Of a stretch of DNA of 63,022 bases, positions 8,031-15,407 are shown in pieces. Position 1 is the stretch's first letter, and each line of letters begins with the position of its first letter. The stretch is taken from positions 1-63,022 of IMG/VR virus record IMGVR_UViG_3300047469_000409. The stretch is one strand, 5' to 3'. This DNA is from a virus. The notes beneath the pieces were generated by a model that was not told the DNA's origin, did not search any database, and worked only from the letters and a program-made list of their open reading frames with translations. A program made the position numbers and the translations under genes.

Positions 8031-8794
8031 GCTGCTTTACTCCTCAACTTCTCCTCGTATCCGTCCACCAGCAGCTTGAACTGCCAAAGGTCTTCTTCGA
8101 GTTGTTCGATGTAGTCATCGTCGCGCTTGAATTCCTGCAGCCAGAGCTGACGGCCGACCGGTTTCAGAAGAGGGCAGTACATCCCGATATGCCACCACTT
8201 GCGGCCGGTGATCCACATGCAGCCCTGCACCTGGTCAATGACCTCGCTGGCGTCGTTGTCGATGTGGAAAGCGCGGAGCTTGTCGGGGGCGAGGAAGCAC
8301 TTATATTCGGAGCCGCCATCTTCACCGATGAACCCGTCAGCACTTGCACCGAAAACGCCGTCATCCGTTTTGACCAGACCGACCTGGGTGACGACCAGCC
8401 CTGTCCGTATTTCATGCTCCATCCGGGCGTCTGGTTCGAGTTCGTGGCCGCGCCGCATCTGCCAAGTTTCGAATCCGCCGTCCAGCGGCGCACCGCCGAT
8501 CCGTTCGACGGCCAGTTCGAAGGCGTAGGAGAGGGCCGCATTGGAGGGCTCACCTACCTTTTCGCCATCCAAGGCGCGCTGCACGACCTCCGCCTTCGGC
8601 GCAGCCTTGTACCCGGCCAGATCGCGCGCCCTTGCTTCGCTGTGCCCGGCGAGCATCGCGTCCACATACTTGCGCTGCTGGGAGGTAAGTCCGTTGACCT
8701 TGCTTCGGGCGGTGCTGAACATACTTGCTGTGATGACCCCGGCGCGGCCTTGAAGCCACTCCGCTGACCCTTGTGTGCAGTTGACGATGATCAT
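8027..8794 (-). CDS. YqaJ-type viral recombinase exonuclease
   Basis: Lambda-exonuclease-family 5-prime to 3-prime nuclease that resects DNA ends for the partner annealing protein. The 255-aa protein has the conserved head GSAEWLQGRAGVITAS (9-24), Glu120, Asp153 in GASADGFIGEDGG, and the Glu163-x-Lys165 pair in SEYK, followed by a QVQGCMWITGRKWW segment. These are the metal-binding and catalytic positions of the PD-(D/E)XK fold. It overlaps the erf gene by ATGA, so the two form a Red-like recombination module used in phage replication and concatemer formation. Confidence 0.9.
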   Translation of the reverse strand: MIIVNCTQGSAEWLQGRAGVITASMFSTARSKVNGLTSQQRKYVDAMLAGHSEARARDLAGYKAAPKAEVVQRALDGEKVGEPSNAALSYAFELAVERIGGAPLDGGFETWQMRRGHELEPDARMEHEIRTGLVVTQVGLVKTDDGVFGASADGFIGEDGGSEYKCFLAPDKLRAFHIDNDASEVIDQVQGCMWITGRKWWHIGMYCPLLKPVGRQLWLQEFKRDDDYIEQLEEDLWQFKLLVDGYEEKLRSKAA

Positions 8795-9549
8795 TTCGAA
8801 GCCTCCAGACTCTTGCCACGCTCTGTCACCGCAGCCTTGACCGTTTCATAGCCGACCTTGTCGCCAGCCGCTTGCAGCACTTTCACGCTGGCTTGCCATA
8901 CCGCCTTCAGGTCATCGGCGGTCGATGTCTCACCGACGCGCTCAAGAATGTCCGCAACGACCTGCTCGCGAAGATCGTCGCCTGCCGGGTCCCCGGCAGC
9001 GTGCCCGTCATCGTCCTGCATCTCGCCGGTCGTAATGTTCAGAAGGGCGCACATCACGTACCGCTTGCCGTAGGTGGTCGACGACCCGACGGCCTGGACG
9101 GCGTTGCGGCCTTTGCCGATATCTACCGGCAGCAACATTGTCGTCTCTTCCCGGTGACCATCTCGATGCATCAGGATGCCGGTTACGCTCACGCCTGCTC
9201 CGGTGTGCTCTACCTTGAAGCTGATTGCGAAGCCATGGGCCTGCATGATCGGCTTGAGCGTGACGTTGATGTCGTCGAGGGTGGCGTACGTCTTGTCCGT
9301 GTGAGTGTTCAGCGCGCCCTGGCCTACAGTCGGGATTTGGCACTGCATCTCGGCCATCGCTGCGTTGAATGCCGCCTCGGCAGTCTTGGCCTGCATCCGC
9401 TCATGCATGGCCAGCAGCCTTTCCATTTTCTCGATATCGCACGTCGGGTCAGCAGCAGCGCGGCTGATAACAGCCATGATGCTGGTGTCGTTCGAGATAG
9501 GCACAACTGCCTGACGCCGCTGCTCGGGCATTATGATTTCGGTAGACAT
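8791..9549 (-). CDS. erf: Erf-family single-strand annealing recombinase
   Basis: ERF-type protein that anneals complementary single strands, partner of the adjacent exonuclease. The 252-aa protein shows the ERF domain from about 35 to 185, including FNAAMAEMQ, the TYATLDDI element and the Y160GKRY signature, ended by the acidic DDDGHAAG stretch. The C-terminal 60 residues are a variable helical tail. GAGG precedes ATG at 9549. Phage P22 Erf promotes genome circularisation, which fits a headful, terminally redundant phage. Confidence 0.9.
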   Translation of the reverse strand: MSTEIIMPEQRRQAVVPISNDTSIMAVISRAAADPTCDIEKMERLLAMHERMQAKTAEAAFNAAMAEMQCQIPTVGQGALNTHTDKTYATLDDINVTLKPIMQAHGFAISFKVEHTGAGVSVTGILMHRDGHREETTMLLPVDIGKGRNAVQAVGSSTTYGKRYVMCALLNITTGEMQDDDGHAAGDPAGDDLREQVVADILERVGETSTADDLKAVWQASVKVLQAAGDKVGYETVKAAVTERGKSLEASK

Positions 9550-9559
9550 TCGGTCTGCC

Positions 9560-10717
9560 TCAGTAAGTAATTTTGATGTTCGGGATCATGCCGCTGGCAA
9601 TCAGCTTCACAGCCAGGCGGGCGCATTCCTCGGTCATGTTGTTATCCATGAACGCTTCCTTTGCGGCCTTGTAGATCGCGCCTTTGTGAGCCTTGTCGGC
9701 TTCACGGGCGGCGGCCTCACGGGCTGCTTGAGCGGCGATCTGTTCCTGGCGGGCAATCTCGGCCAGTCGGGCTTGCTCAACCGCTGCGGCCTGGCGTTGC
9801 TCTGCTGCAATGCGCTCCTGCTCGCCGCGCTGGATGGCTGCGACACGGTCGGCCTCGGCCTGCGCCTTCAAGCGCTCGGCCTGTTCGGCAGCCAGTTGTA
9901 ATTGAAGGGCTTGATTGGCTGCGGCCTGTTCGGCATCGCGGGCGGCCTGCTCAGCGTCGCGCTGCTGGGCGGCGGCTTGATCAATGAGCGCCTGCTCGCG
10001 GGCGGCGGCTGCATCACGTTCGGCCTGCTGTTCCAGGGCAACTCGCTGGCGCTCAAGCTCTACAGCTGCTTCCTGTGCCAATCGAATTCGGTCTTGCTCG
10101 GCTCGGGCTTCGGATTCGGCGCGGAGGCGCGCGAGTTCAGCCTGTTCAGCTTCGTACCGTTGAAGCTCGACAAGGATTGCCCGGAGCGCATTTATTGCCA
10201 GGTCCTTGACGCCGGCTGCTTCAGCTTTGAACTCCTCCCACTTGTCGTCAATCGCCACTGCTTCGGCCTGCTCGATCAGGCCCTGTACGTGGGCTGACGT
10301 GGCACCGGTCAAGTTCAGCGGCAACCCGCGCAGCCACTCCAGCCGGTCGTTGTGCGCATCAATCCGCGCATCATTGGCCGTTTCCCAATCAGTCAGCGGC
10401 TGGCGGGTGGCATCACGCAGCGCGTCCATCTTGGTGACGAACTCACGCAGCTCGGTCTCGACGACCTTCGGCATTTCCTTGAGACGCTTCAGGTAGTCGC
10501 GACCGGGTTTCTCGACCGCTGCCTTCGACTTGCTGACCTGCGCAGCCAAGCTGGCGATACGCTCACGGCCCTTGCGGGTGGTCAGATCAGGCACTTCGCC
10601 GGTGGCTTGGGCGGTGGCGTGCTCCAGGAACTGCTTCAGTCCGCCTGCCACGTAAATGACCGGCGCGTTGTCGGCGCTAATGTCGTCGATGGTGATGAGT
10701 TGCTGTGCTGCGGACAT
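9560..10717 (-). CDS. Long coiled-coil protein upstream of erf
   Basis: A 385-aa protein with a globular N-terminal part (about 1-190) and a long Ala/Gln/Glu/Arg-rich coiled coil (about 190-350, with repeats such as AEQAERLKAQAEADR), then a short conserved tail ending in IPNIKITY. ATG at 10717 is chosen for its GGAG five nt upstream; a start six codons earlier has none. Similar proteins (DUF1351-like) often precede phage annealing proteins. A structural or accessory role in recombination is inferred from position alone. Confidence 0.7.
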   Translation of the reverse strand: MSAAQQLITIDDISADNAPVIYVAGGLKQFLEHATAQATGEVPDLTTRKGRERIASLAAQVSKSKAAVEKPGRDYLKRLKEMPKVVETELREFVTKMDALRDATRQPLTDWETANDARIDAHNDRLEWLRGLPLNLTGATSAHVQGLIEQAEAVAIDDKWEEFKAEAAGVKDLAINALRAILVELQRYEAEQAELARLRAESEARAEQDRIRLAQEAAVELERQRVALEQQAERDAAAAREQALIDQAAAQQRDAEQAARDAEQAAANQALQLQLAAEQAERLKAQAEADRVAAIQRGEQERIAAEQRQAAAVEQARLAEIARQEQIAAQAAREAAAREADKAHKGAIYKAAKEAFMDNNMTEECARLAVKLIASGMIPNIKITY

Positions 10718-10771
10718 GATTGCTCCATGCGCCATGCCGTTGCCGGGGCGCTGCGGTTAAATGGGGAAGGG

Positions 10772-10888
10772 TTACTGCGTGATGTGCCCAGCGTAAGCGC
10801 TGGCCAGCATCCAGATTGTTGCGGCGGTGAGGGCGATTGCCGATCCTCGCCAGAAGGCGATGCGCTTGGCGCGCTGGTAGCCGGTCAT
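10772..10888 (-). CDS. 38-aa single-span membrane peptide
   Basis: A very short gene encoding MTGYQRAKRIAFWR then one hydrophobic span (SAIALTAATIWMLASAYAG). The start overlaps the stop of the zinc-ribbon gene as ATGA. Basic residues before the span place the N-terminus inside by the positive-inside rule. Function unknown. Confidence 0.55.
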   Translation of the reverse strand: MTGYQRAKRIAFWRGSAIALTAATIWMLASAYAGHITQ

Positions 10889-11127
10889 GGCGAGCACATC
10901 GGCAAGCTGCTGTGACAGTAGTAGCGCCGCTCTTGCCCGTCGTCGTAGTTGACCTCGCCGCGTGCGCCACAACCGCAGTCGGCAAGCTCCGAATCCTGCT
11001 CCTCGACCTGGTCGGCCACTTGGCAGTTTTTTCCGCCGCAGTGCGGGCATTCGGTGCCCGTAAGATTTCCGAAAGGGCCGACCCAGCGAATTCCGATCTG
11101 ATTGCAGTTTCCGCAGATCATGCTCAT
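10885..11127 (-). CDS. Zinc-ribbon-like small protein
   Basis: An 80-aa protein with two CxxC pairs in its first half (CGNCNQIG and CPHCGGKNC) and further cysteines later (DCGCGARG, YYCHSSLPMC), typical of a phage zinc-ribbon. It is coupled on both sides by ATGA overlaps. A nucleic-acid-binding or protein-adaptor role is plausible. Confidence 0.65.
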   Translation of the reverse strand: MSMICGNCNQIGIRWVGPFGNLTGTECPHCGGKNCQVADQVEEQDSELADCGCGARGEVNYDDGQERRYYCHSSLPMCSP

Positions 11128-11294
11128 GACCGAACCCTCACAGCAACCCGCCCACCCTTGATAGCCGCCGCAAGCCTTGGTGGCAGAGCTGACACAGGCA
11201 GCTCGCGCGGGAGGCCTGCGCCAAGAATCGCGAGGCTTTTCTCGATCTGTTCAAGCTGCTCGTCGATGAGCGATTTAACCGGTGCAGTGCTCAT
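11124..11294 (-). CDS. 56-aa hypothetical protein in coupled chain
   Basis: A short gene of 56 residues (MSTAPVKSLIDEQLEQIEKS start, basic C-terminus AIKGGRVAVRVRS). It fits exactly between its neighbours through ATGA overlaps at both ends. Unrecognised. Confidence 0.5.
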   Translation of the reverse strand: MSTAPVKSLIDEQLEQIEKSLAILGAGLPRELPVSALPPRLAAAIKGGRVAVRVRS

Positions 11295-11485
11295 GCCGCT
11301 CTCCTTGGCTGGCGCGCCTGGCTCTCGGCCCGAATCTGCGCGCAGTAGTCTTTGAATTCGTCGGAGTCGATGACCTGCGACGTGAAGTAGGCGATGACGA
11401 GGCCCTCGGCCAGCCCTGAGGCAAGGTCTGGGTTTTCGTGAGCCGGTATGTCGGCAATGGCCGCCTCGATTGCTTGGCGGCTCAT
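11291..11485 (-). CDS. 64-aa hypothetical protein
   Basis: A 64-aa helical protein (MSRQAIEAAIADIPAHENPD start) joined by ATGA overlaps to both neighbours in the leftward operon. No family recognised. Confidence 0.55.
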   Translation of the reverse strand: MSRQAIEAAIADIPAHENPDLASGLAEGLVIAYFTSQVIDSDEFKDYCAQIRAESQARQPRRAA

Positions 11486-11904
11486 AGCGCGTCGTCCTCG
11501 GCCTTGGCTATCAGCGCGTCATCGACAAGAGGCCGAAGTAGGGCCTCAGCGATTTCGAAGAGCTTGCCCATGGGGTGGCCGGTGCCAACCAGGTAGCCCG
11601 CGATGGTCGGCGATGCGTACCCGTAGGCGTTGTTCAGGACGAGCTGGGCCAGCCAGTCTTCCCGGTCTTCACCGTCCTTTTGGAACTGGTTCAGGTAATG
11701 CTGGAGGGAAACCAGATACTCAGCGTGCGTGACGCCTTGCTCTGGATGCCCAATGCGCTTGAAGCGGATGTCAGCACGGTGCCGGACGATCTGCTCGCAC
11801 GACTCGGCCAGCCATTCAGCCGCCGCTGTTTCCCGCGCCTCGTCATCCTCAGGAGGCAACGCGCGGTCGTAGTTCAGTTGCGCAATCTGCAATGCTGCGT
11901 TCAT
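11482..11904 (-). CDS. Hypothetical protein, left early operon
   Basis: A 140-aa acidic helical protein. GGAGG five nt before ATG at 11904 supports the start. Contains GYASPTIAGYLVGTGHPMG followed by a helical tail. Function unknown. Confidence 0.6.
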   Translation of the reverse strand: MNAALQIAQLNYDRALPPEDDEARETAAAEWLAESCEQIVRHRADIRFKRIGHPEQGVTHAEYLVSLQHYLNQFQKDGEDREDWLAQLVLNNAYGYASPTIAGYLVGTGHPMGKLFEIAEALLRPLVDDALIAKAEDDAL

Positions 11905-11924
11905 GGTCGCCTCCGTAGGCTGGG

Positions 11925-12185
11925 TTATGCGTTGCGAGCAGCAAGCATCGCGTCGGCGATGTCGTAGGATGTGCGCGCCACGGTCATGGCGAACTTGTCA
12001 AAACCGTAATCACGCACCGTTGCTGAAAAGTCAGGCAGACGGTCAAGTTGGCTTTGCAGCGCCTTGGCAGCGAAGTAATTGCGAAGGGTCATGCCGGGGA
12101 AATGATCCGCGCTGTGCTCGCCGAATTCTGCCTTGGCCGCATCTGGCGCGGGAAAGGCCGGACCACCTGTGTCCTTTTTCATCAC
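11925..12185 (-). CDS. Conserved phage protein of the GGPAFP / GMTLRxYFAAKA type
   Basis: An 86-aa protein with two hallmarks of a small family widely seen in phage early regions: GGPAFP near the N-terminus and GMTLRNYFAAKAL in the middle. A C-terminal helix carries YDIADAMLAAR. Two adjacent ATG codons could serve as the start (12185 or 12182). Function of the family is not known to me. It is the first gene to the left of a 524-bp gap. Confidence 0.65.
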   Translation of the reverse strand: MMKKDTGGPAFPAPDAAKAEFGEHSADHFPGMTLRNYFAAKALQSQLDRLPDFSATVRDYGFDKFAMTVARTSYDIADAMLAARNA

Positions 12186-12709
12186 TCAATCCTCACTGGT
12201 TCAAATCCACTCGCTCAGCCCTCGGCCGCTCGCTATTGCCGATGGGCGCGAGGGGAGGACTGGGAATGGATTAGGGAAATAGGTGCCGTCTTTCCGGCTG
12301 TCACGCTGCCTGTGCTTTAGCGTCGAACTGACGCAGCGATTCCCGACGTTGCAGATGGCCGGTTAACCCGGGCCGCTACGTCTATGTGAAGATCGCCCCA
12401 GCTCGCTGATTGTCCGGGGCCACATCCGCTTTCATCTGCGTGCTGGTCACGTCTCCAGCGCCGAGTTCCACGGTCCGTATTCATTTCGCCAGCGCTCGAT
12501 AACAACCGATTTTGTGCGATTGATGCAGGGGGCCGCTTTCGCGGTGTGTACTCATCCGCATCGGTCTGCAATCTCAGAGGGCGAACCCTCAGCCCGCCGT
12601 ATTGGCTGCCCCGTGCCGGGCTGGCGGGTAACCGGTACGCACGTTCCGGCGAGATTGCAGGCCGATGTCACCTCTCGCGAAGTGATCGGTACTCTTGCCC
12701 ATAGGGGGG
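12186..12709. other. 524-bp stretch without a convincing gene
   Basis: The only long gap within the otherwise tightly packed leftward operon. Short open frames exist on both strands (for example 12317-12484 on the minus strand, 12514-12726 on the plus), but none has a ribosome site or ATGA coupling. The stretch is GC-rich. It may be a decayed gene or a structured transcript; I cannot tell which. Confidence 0.5.
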
Positions 12710-12952
12710 TTATGCGGTGGCTTTGACGAGCCGCTCACACTCATGGCACCAAGTATTTTTGGTTGGTACCTTGAGGAATCGAGTGACCTCAACAGCATGA
12801 CCGCACTCAAGGACGATGGCTCGCGTGCGAGAGCGGTGGATCACCGATTTCTCGGTGTTCTTGGTTTTCGTAACCTTCACGATCTTTTCGACCTCTAGCC
12901 ACGTGTCGCCCACGACCAAGCGGCGAGAGTCAGAGAAGCTGTACCCACTCAT
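12710..12952 (-). CDS. Small protein with a C-H / C-x-x-C zinc-binding pattern
   Basis: An 80-aa protein whose second half has ECGHAVEV followed by TWCHECERL, a CxH...CxxC spacing that suggests one zinc site. GGAG seven nt upstream supports ATG at 12952. The first half is rich in Lys, Arg and Thr. Related Cys/His mini-proteins are common in phage early operons; function unknown. Confidence 0.6.
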   Translation of the reverse strand: MSGYSFSDSRRLVVGDTWLEVEKIVKVTKTKNTEKSVIHRSRTRAIVLECGHAVEVTRFLKVPTKNTWCHECERLVKATA

Positions 12953-12982
12953 TGTCTTGCTCCGTTGCGTTGATGGGGTGGG

Positions 12983-13264
12983 TTAGGCGGCCTCAGGCTC
13001 ATCCTTGTCGTACTTCTCGCCGCAGAACATGCAGAAGTTGGCCAGCATGCTCATCGACTTCTTCTTGTCCTTCATCACGCCAGCCTTGGTCGGGGCCTGA
13101 TACGTGACTTCAATCGGCATGACCTGTTTGAACTGCGCCCTTCCTTCGCCAAACATCATGGCGTAGCCGGTCAGACGCGCATTCAAACCCTTGAAGCCTT
13201 CCGGAAGCTCAGCGGGCAGGGCTTCCAGCAGCCGCGCCTCGGTGTCTTGTTTGCAAGTACACAT
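12983..13264 (-). CDS. Hypothetical phage protein with C-terminal CxxC
   Basis: A 93-aa protein (MCTCKQDTEARLLEALPAEL start) with two cysteines at the N-terminus and CMFCGEKY near the C-terminus, possibly a metal site formed across the two ends. GGGAGA precedes ATG at 13264. It looks like a conserved phage hypothetical, but I cannot name a family. Confidence 0.6.
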   Translation of the reverse strand: MCTCKQDTEARLLEALPAELPEGFKGLNARLTGYAMMFGEGRAQFKQVMPIEVTYQAPTKAGVMKDKKKSMSMLANFCMFCGEKYDKDEPEAA

Positions 13265-13326
13265 CTTCTATCTCCCATCCCAGTCATTTACCTCAGAGCC
13301 CGGTATAGGGGTGAGGGGGTGTGGTG

Positions 13327-13656
13327 TTAGCCAAACTTCGCGACATCACTCATGGATGTCAGGGCGACTTCGCGGAGCCTGATCACTTCCTTCTCAAGAC
13401 GGGACCGCTCGGCCTTAGCCAGATAGTCAAAGGTCGGATGGAAGTAGCACTCAGGTTTGTGGCCGTCCTTCTTCCAGTGGCCCAGCTCGCCAGCTTTTAC
13501 GGCGGCGTTCAGCGCCTTGCGCACGCTTGCTGGCAGGCCGTTGACGACAATCCGGTAACGATCATTGCGAACCAGCTGCACGTTTGCCTGATCGGCAGTC
13601 AGCTCGCCGCGCTGCATCAAGTCCAGCAGGCTAACTATGTCGTTCTGTCTGGACAT
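13327..13656 (-). CDS. Hypothetical protein, left early operon
   Basis: A 109-aa protein (MSRQNDIVSLLDLMQRGEL start) with a helix-rich N-terminus and a terminal coiled coil (AERSRLEKEVIRLREV). GGAGG seven nt upstream fixes ATG at 13656; the open frame continues nine codons further without a ribosome site. Unrecognised. Confidence 0.6.
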   Translation of the reverse strand: MSRQNDIVSLLDLMQRGELTADQANVQLVRNDRYRIVVNGLPASVRKALNAAVKAGELGHWKKDGHKPECYFHPTFDYLAKAERSRLEKEVIRLREVALTSMSDVAKFG

Positions 13657-13657
13657 C

Positions 13658-13726
13658 TCACTTCCTCCACTTGAATTCAACAAAGCGTCCGATGCGGGCG
13701 CTTGGGTAAATCTGTGGATTCTTCAT
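13658..13726 (-). CDS. 22-aa coupled mini-ORF
   Basis: A tiny reading frame (MKNPQIYPSARIGRF then a basic tail). Its ATG overlaps the stop of the 65-aa gene (ATGA), and its end carries the GGAGG that serves the next gene. It may be a translated spacer that couples its neighbours rather than a functional peptide. Confidence 0.3.
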   Translation of the reverse strand: MKNPQIYPSARIGRFVEFKWRK

Positions 13727-13920
13727 GCAGCCGCAAGATCGCGGCTTTCCAGCTCCTGAAGGATTGCGGCTTGCGCAATTGGCGCACCCCACAGCTCGGC
13801 GGCGAACTCAAGGTCGTGCAGCTCAAAATCAGTCCAGCCTTCAAGTCCGAAGTTATCGCCGCGCTCTATGGCGCTGATCATGCGGCGCTGAAAAGCTTCT
13901 TTAGTGGCTGAATAAGTCAT
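13723..13920 (-). CDS. First gene of the leftward early operon
   Basis: A 65-aa protein (MTYSATKEAFQRRMISAIERG start), helical, with an acidic centre. It is the first gene with a good ribosome site (GGGAG) after PL, about 390 nt downstream of the promoter. In lambda this place is taken by N, but this product is not basic and has no arginine-rich motif, so I do not call it an antiterminator. Confidence 0.6.
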   Translation of the reverse strand: MTYSATKEAFQRRMISAIERGDNFGLEGWTDFELHDLEFAAELWGAPIAQAAILQELESRDLAAA

Positions 13921-14030
13921 GTCGTATTGCTCCCGGTTGATTTCCCGTCAGCCCCTCGCGAGAAGGGCTGCCAGTGAAATCTGTTTGCTGTCACTCCAAG
14001 CGCCTATAGATGCCCTTTTTGCTGGACCTT

Positions 14031-14159
14031 TCAGGGAGACGGTTTGAAGTGCGCCCCTTGGCTTTGCTTGCGTGGCTGATCCTGTGTTTTGGTCAGCTGA
14101 CGTTCGCTCGGCTTCGAGTCGGCGGGTTCTCCCGCGATATCCAGTTCCAGCGCTGGCAT
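14031..14159 (-). CDS. Possible 42-aa basic peptide in the PL leader
   Basis: An open frame in the long PL leader that encodes 42 residues with a Lys/Arg/Gln-rich second half (SERQLTKTQDQPRKQSQG). It has no clear ribosome site. Its position is where a lambda-type N gene would be, and it is polar and basic, but the evidence is thin. Overlapping plus-strand frames are equally open. Confidence 0.2.
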   Translation of the reverse strand: MPALELDIAGEPADSKPSERQLTKTQDQPRKQSQGAHFKPSP

Positions 14160-14224
14160 GGGGATCGAAATTTATGTTTCGCGCTGTACCCGTTGCCGGG
14201 GGTCGATCCGCGAAGATTCCAGAT

Positions 14225-14275
14225 TGTATAAAGAGCGGTGGAGCGTTCCGGTTGCCCGAGGGCCTTTGAGGCCCT
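14225..14275 (-). promoter_or_regulatory. Candidate antitermination signals (boxA-like and hairpin) in the PL leader
   Basis: In the leftward transcript, a perfect hairpin AGGGCC-TCAAA-GGCCCT (14275-14259) with a five-base loop is followed by CGCTCTTTATACA (14237-14225). The latter is close to the boxA consensus CGCTCTTTAACA used by NusB/NusE. The order hairpin then boxA is reversed relative to a lambda nut site. Function is inference. Confidence 0.35.
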
Positions 14276-14308
14276 ATCGCGGATTCGGTGTGTCGCTGCG
14301 ATGGGTGA

Positions 14309-14338
14309 AAATTAGCACTGCTGATAAATATCTGTCAA
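14309..14338 (-). promoter_or_regulatory. PL, leftward early promoter
   Basis: On the minus strand, a consensus -35 TTGACA (14338-14333), an 18-bp spacer and -10 TAATTT (14314-14309). The core is flanked on both sides by repressor operator half-sites, so repressor binding would occlude it. It would drive the leftward early operon. Confidence 0.7.
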
Positions 14339-14350
14339 CAGCAGTGCTAA
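14312..14350. promoter_or_regulatory. OL operators for the phage repressor
   Basis: TTAGCACTGCTG (14312-14323) and its inverted copy CAGCAGTGCTAA (14339-14350), 15 bp apart. The same AGCA(C/G)TGCT core recurs at OR (18.6 kb) between cI and cro. This places PL under the control of CI and Cro, as in lambda. Confidence 0.75.
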
Positions 14351-14369
14351 TATATTTTCGAAGTAGCGT

Positions 14370-14395
14370 AAAAAAGCCCGCAGCAGAGGCGGGCT
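14370..14395 (-). terminator. Rho-independent terminator after the DUF1654 gene
   Basis: Stem AGCCCGC / GCGGGCT (14375-14395) with a run of six T in the minus-strand direction. It isolates the LexA-controlled DUF1654 transcript from PL. Confidence 0.7.
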
Positions 14396-14406
14396 CGGGC
14401 GGGCTA

Positions 14407-14655
14407 TCAGTCTTCTTTCGGAACGGTCCAGAGCAGCTGTATCAGGCCGTCATCTCGATGGGCAATGGTGACGTTCTCGTTCTCGGAGATCTCGTCCAGG
14501 ATACGGTCCCAGTCGGCGACAGCATCGCTATCAGACCTCTCCAGCAGCACCGACTTTGAGATCTGGGCTTTGGGCGTGTTGATCGCCCTTTGGATTCGCA
14601 TCCCCAGCAGCTCATAAGAGGAGGGTGGTTTCGGTGCTGCCTTTGCTTTAGCCAT
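14407..14655 (-). CDS. DUF1654 family protein, probably SOS-controlled
   Basis: An 82-aa protein that fits the pseudomonad DUF1654 family: SYELLGMRIQRAIN near the start, DWDRILDEI in the middle and HRDDGLIQLLW near the end. ATG at 14655 is chosen because the family similarity begins there. A near-perfect LexA box overlaps a promoter 19-34 nt upstream. The gene lies next to OL inside the immunity region and ends in its own terminator. Function of the family is unknown to me. A small SOS-induced protein in this position could be an antirepressor or an SOS-timed regulator, but that is inference. Confidence 0.75.
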   Translation of the reverse strand: MAKAKAAPKPPSSYELLGMRIQRAINTPKAQISKSVLLERSDSDAVADWDRILDEISENENVTIAHRDDGLIQLLWTVPKED

Positions 14656-14673
14656 TGGGATACTGCTCCATGT

Positions 14674-14689
14674 GTGTATGGATATACAG
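14674..14689 (-). promoter_or_regulatory. LexA box before the DUF1654 gene
   Basis: Minus strand CTGTATATCCATACAC: 15 of 16 positions agree with CTG-N10-CAG and the AT-rich centre is typical. A promoter TTGCCA-N17-TACTGT runs into the box, so LexA binding would cover the -10 element. Confidence 0.6.
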
Positions 14690-14756
14690 TATTTGGCATC
14701 GCGGTGGCTGGCAAGCGGAAAGAGTACAAACGTTCTCCTGCTCACGACAGGCAAAG

Positions 14757-14779
14757 AAAAGCCCGCTCAATGGCGGGCT
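14757..14779 (-). terminator. Rho-independent terminator after the 68-aa gene
   Basis: Stem AGCCCGC / GCGGGCT (14760-14779) with a short loop and TTTTC following in the minus direction. Confidence 0.6.
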
Positions 14780-14800
14780 ACTGCTTTGATTCGTAGCTGT

Positions 14801-15007
14801 TCAAGTCTGCATTAGAGCCCCGACGCACGCACCTACGACTGACTGGCTTTGCTCTAGCACCTGTAAGCGATCCCGAACTGCGGCAGCTACGGTTTCATGC
14901 CCGTTGCTCTCAGCCATGGAAGCCAGGTGCTGCAACGCCTCAGCAATAGCAATCTGATTGCGGAGCAGAGCGCTGAGCAACGTCGGGGCTACTTCGCTTC
15001 TATCCAT
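14801..15007 (-). CDS. Small helical protein in the immunity region
   Basis: A 68-aa protein (MDRSEVAPTLLSALLRNQIA start), helical throughout, ending in a hydrophobic-Gly stretch (VVGACVGALMQT). AGGAG eight nt upstream fixes ATG at 15007. It faces away from the DUF1652 gene and has its own terminator. Function unknown. Confidence 0.6.
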   Translation of the reverse strand: MDRSEVAPTLLSALLRNQIAIAEALQHLASMAESNGHETVAAAVRDRLQVLEQSQSVVGACVGALMQT

Positions 15008-15129
15008 TTGCGTGCTCCTGAGGTTGAAAGAGGAGCGTAGATGAGGATACAAAAAACGCAGATAAATCGTGGAACCTTTCAATCCAATAAGCATCGATTG
15101 CTCATAACGATGACATAAGGAAGTGAATC

Positions 15130-15393
15130 ATGATCTCCGACCTTGAGCTACGCCAGATAATTGAATCTGGATTTCTGCCGCTGAAATGTGTTTGCTCCAT
15201 CGATCCGGAAGGGCGGATGACTGTCTGCCTGTACCAATCGCAAAAGGGACACGCCGCTTTCATTGCGGAAGGGATTACGACTGAGCACCTCACTTCGAGC
15301 CGCGCCATTTCTGCCCTGGTGGGTGAGCTGAAGCAGGAGTTTGCCCGAAAGGGATTTGGGGCTGAGCCGGAGCAGTGGCTGCTGCGCGGGTGA
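15130..15393 (+). CDS. DUF1652 family protein
   Basis: An 87-aa protein with the DUF1652 start MISDLELRQIIESGFLPLKC and the conserved LTSSRAISALVGEL segment. This family is nearly restricted to pseudomonads and its function is unknown. AAGGA precedes the ATG. It is divergent from the 68-aa gene and precedes the RhuM gene on the same strand, with a hairpin between them. Confidence 0.8.
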   Translation: MISDLELRQIIESGFLPLKCVCSIDPEGRMTVCLYQSQKGHAAFIAEGITTEHLTSSRAISALVGELKQEFARKGFGAEPEQWLLRG

Positions 15394-15407
15394 CGAATCG
15401 CAGGCAA

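Noticed and set aside
12197-12208. GGTTCAAATCC looks like a T-loop
   Set aside because: Stem pairing is poor and no tRNA body fits; the upstream part is the start region of a coding gene.
12317-12571. Minus-strand frame in the 524-bp gap
   Set aside because: No ribosome site, no coupling, and an Arg/Ser-rich composition typical of non-coding GC-rich frames.
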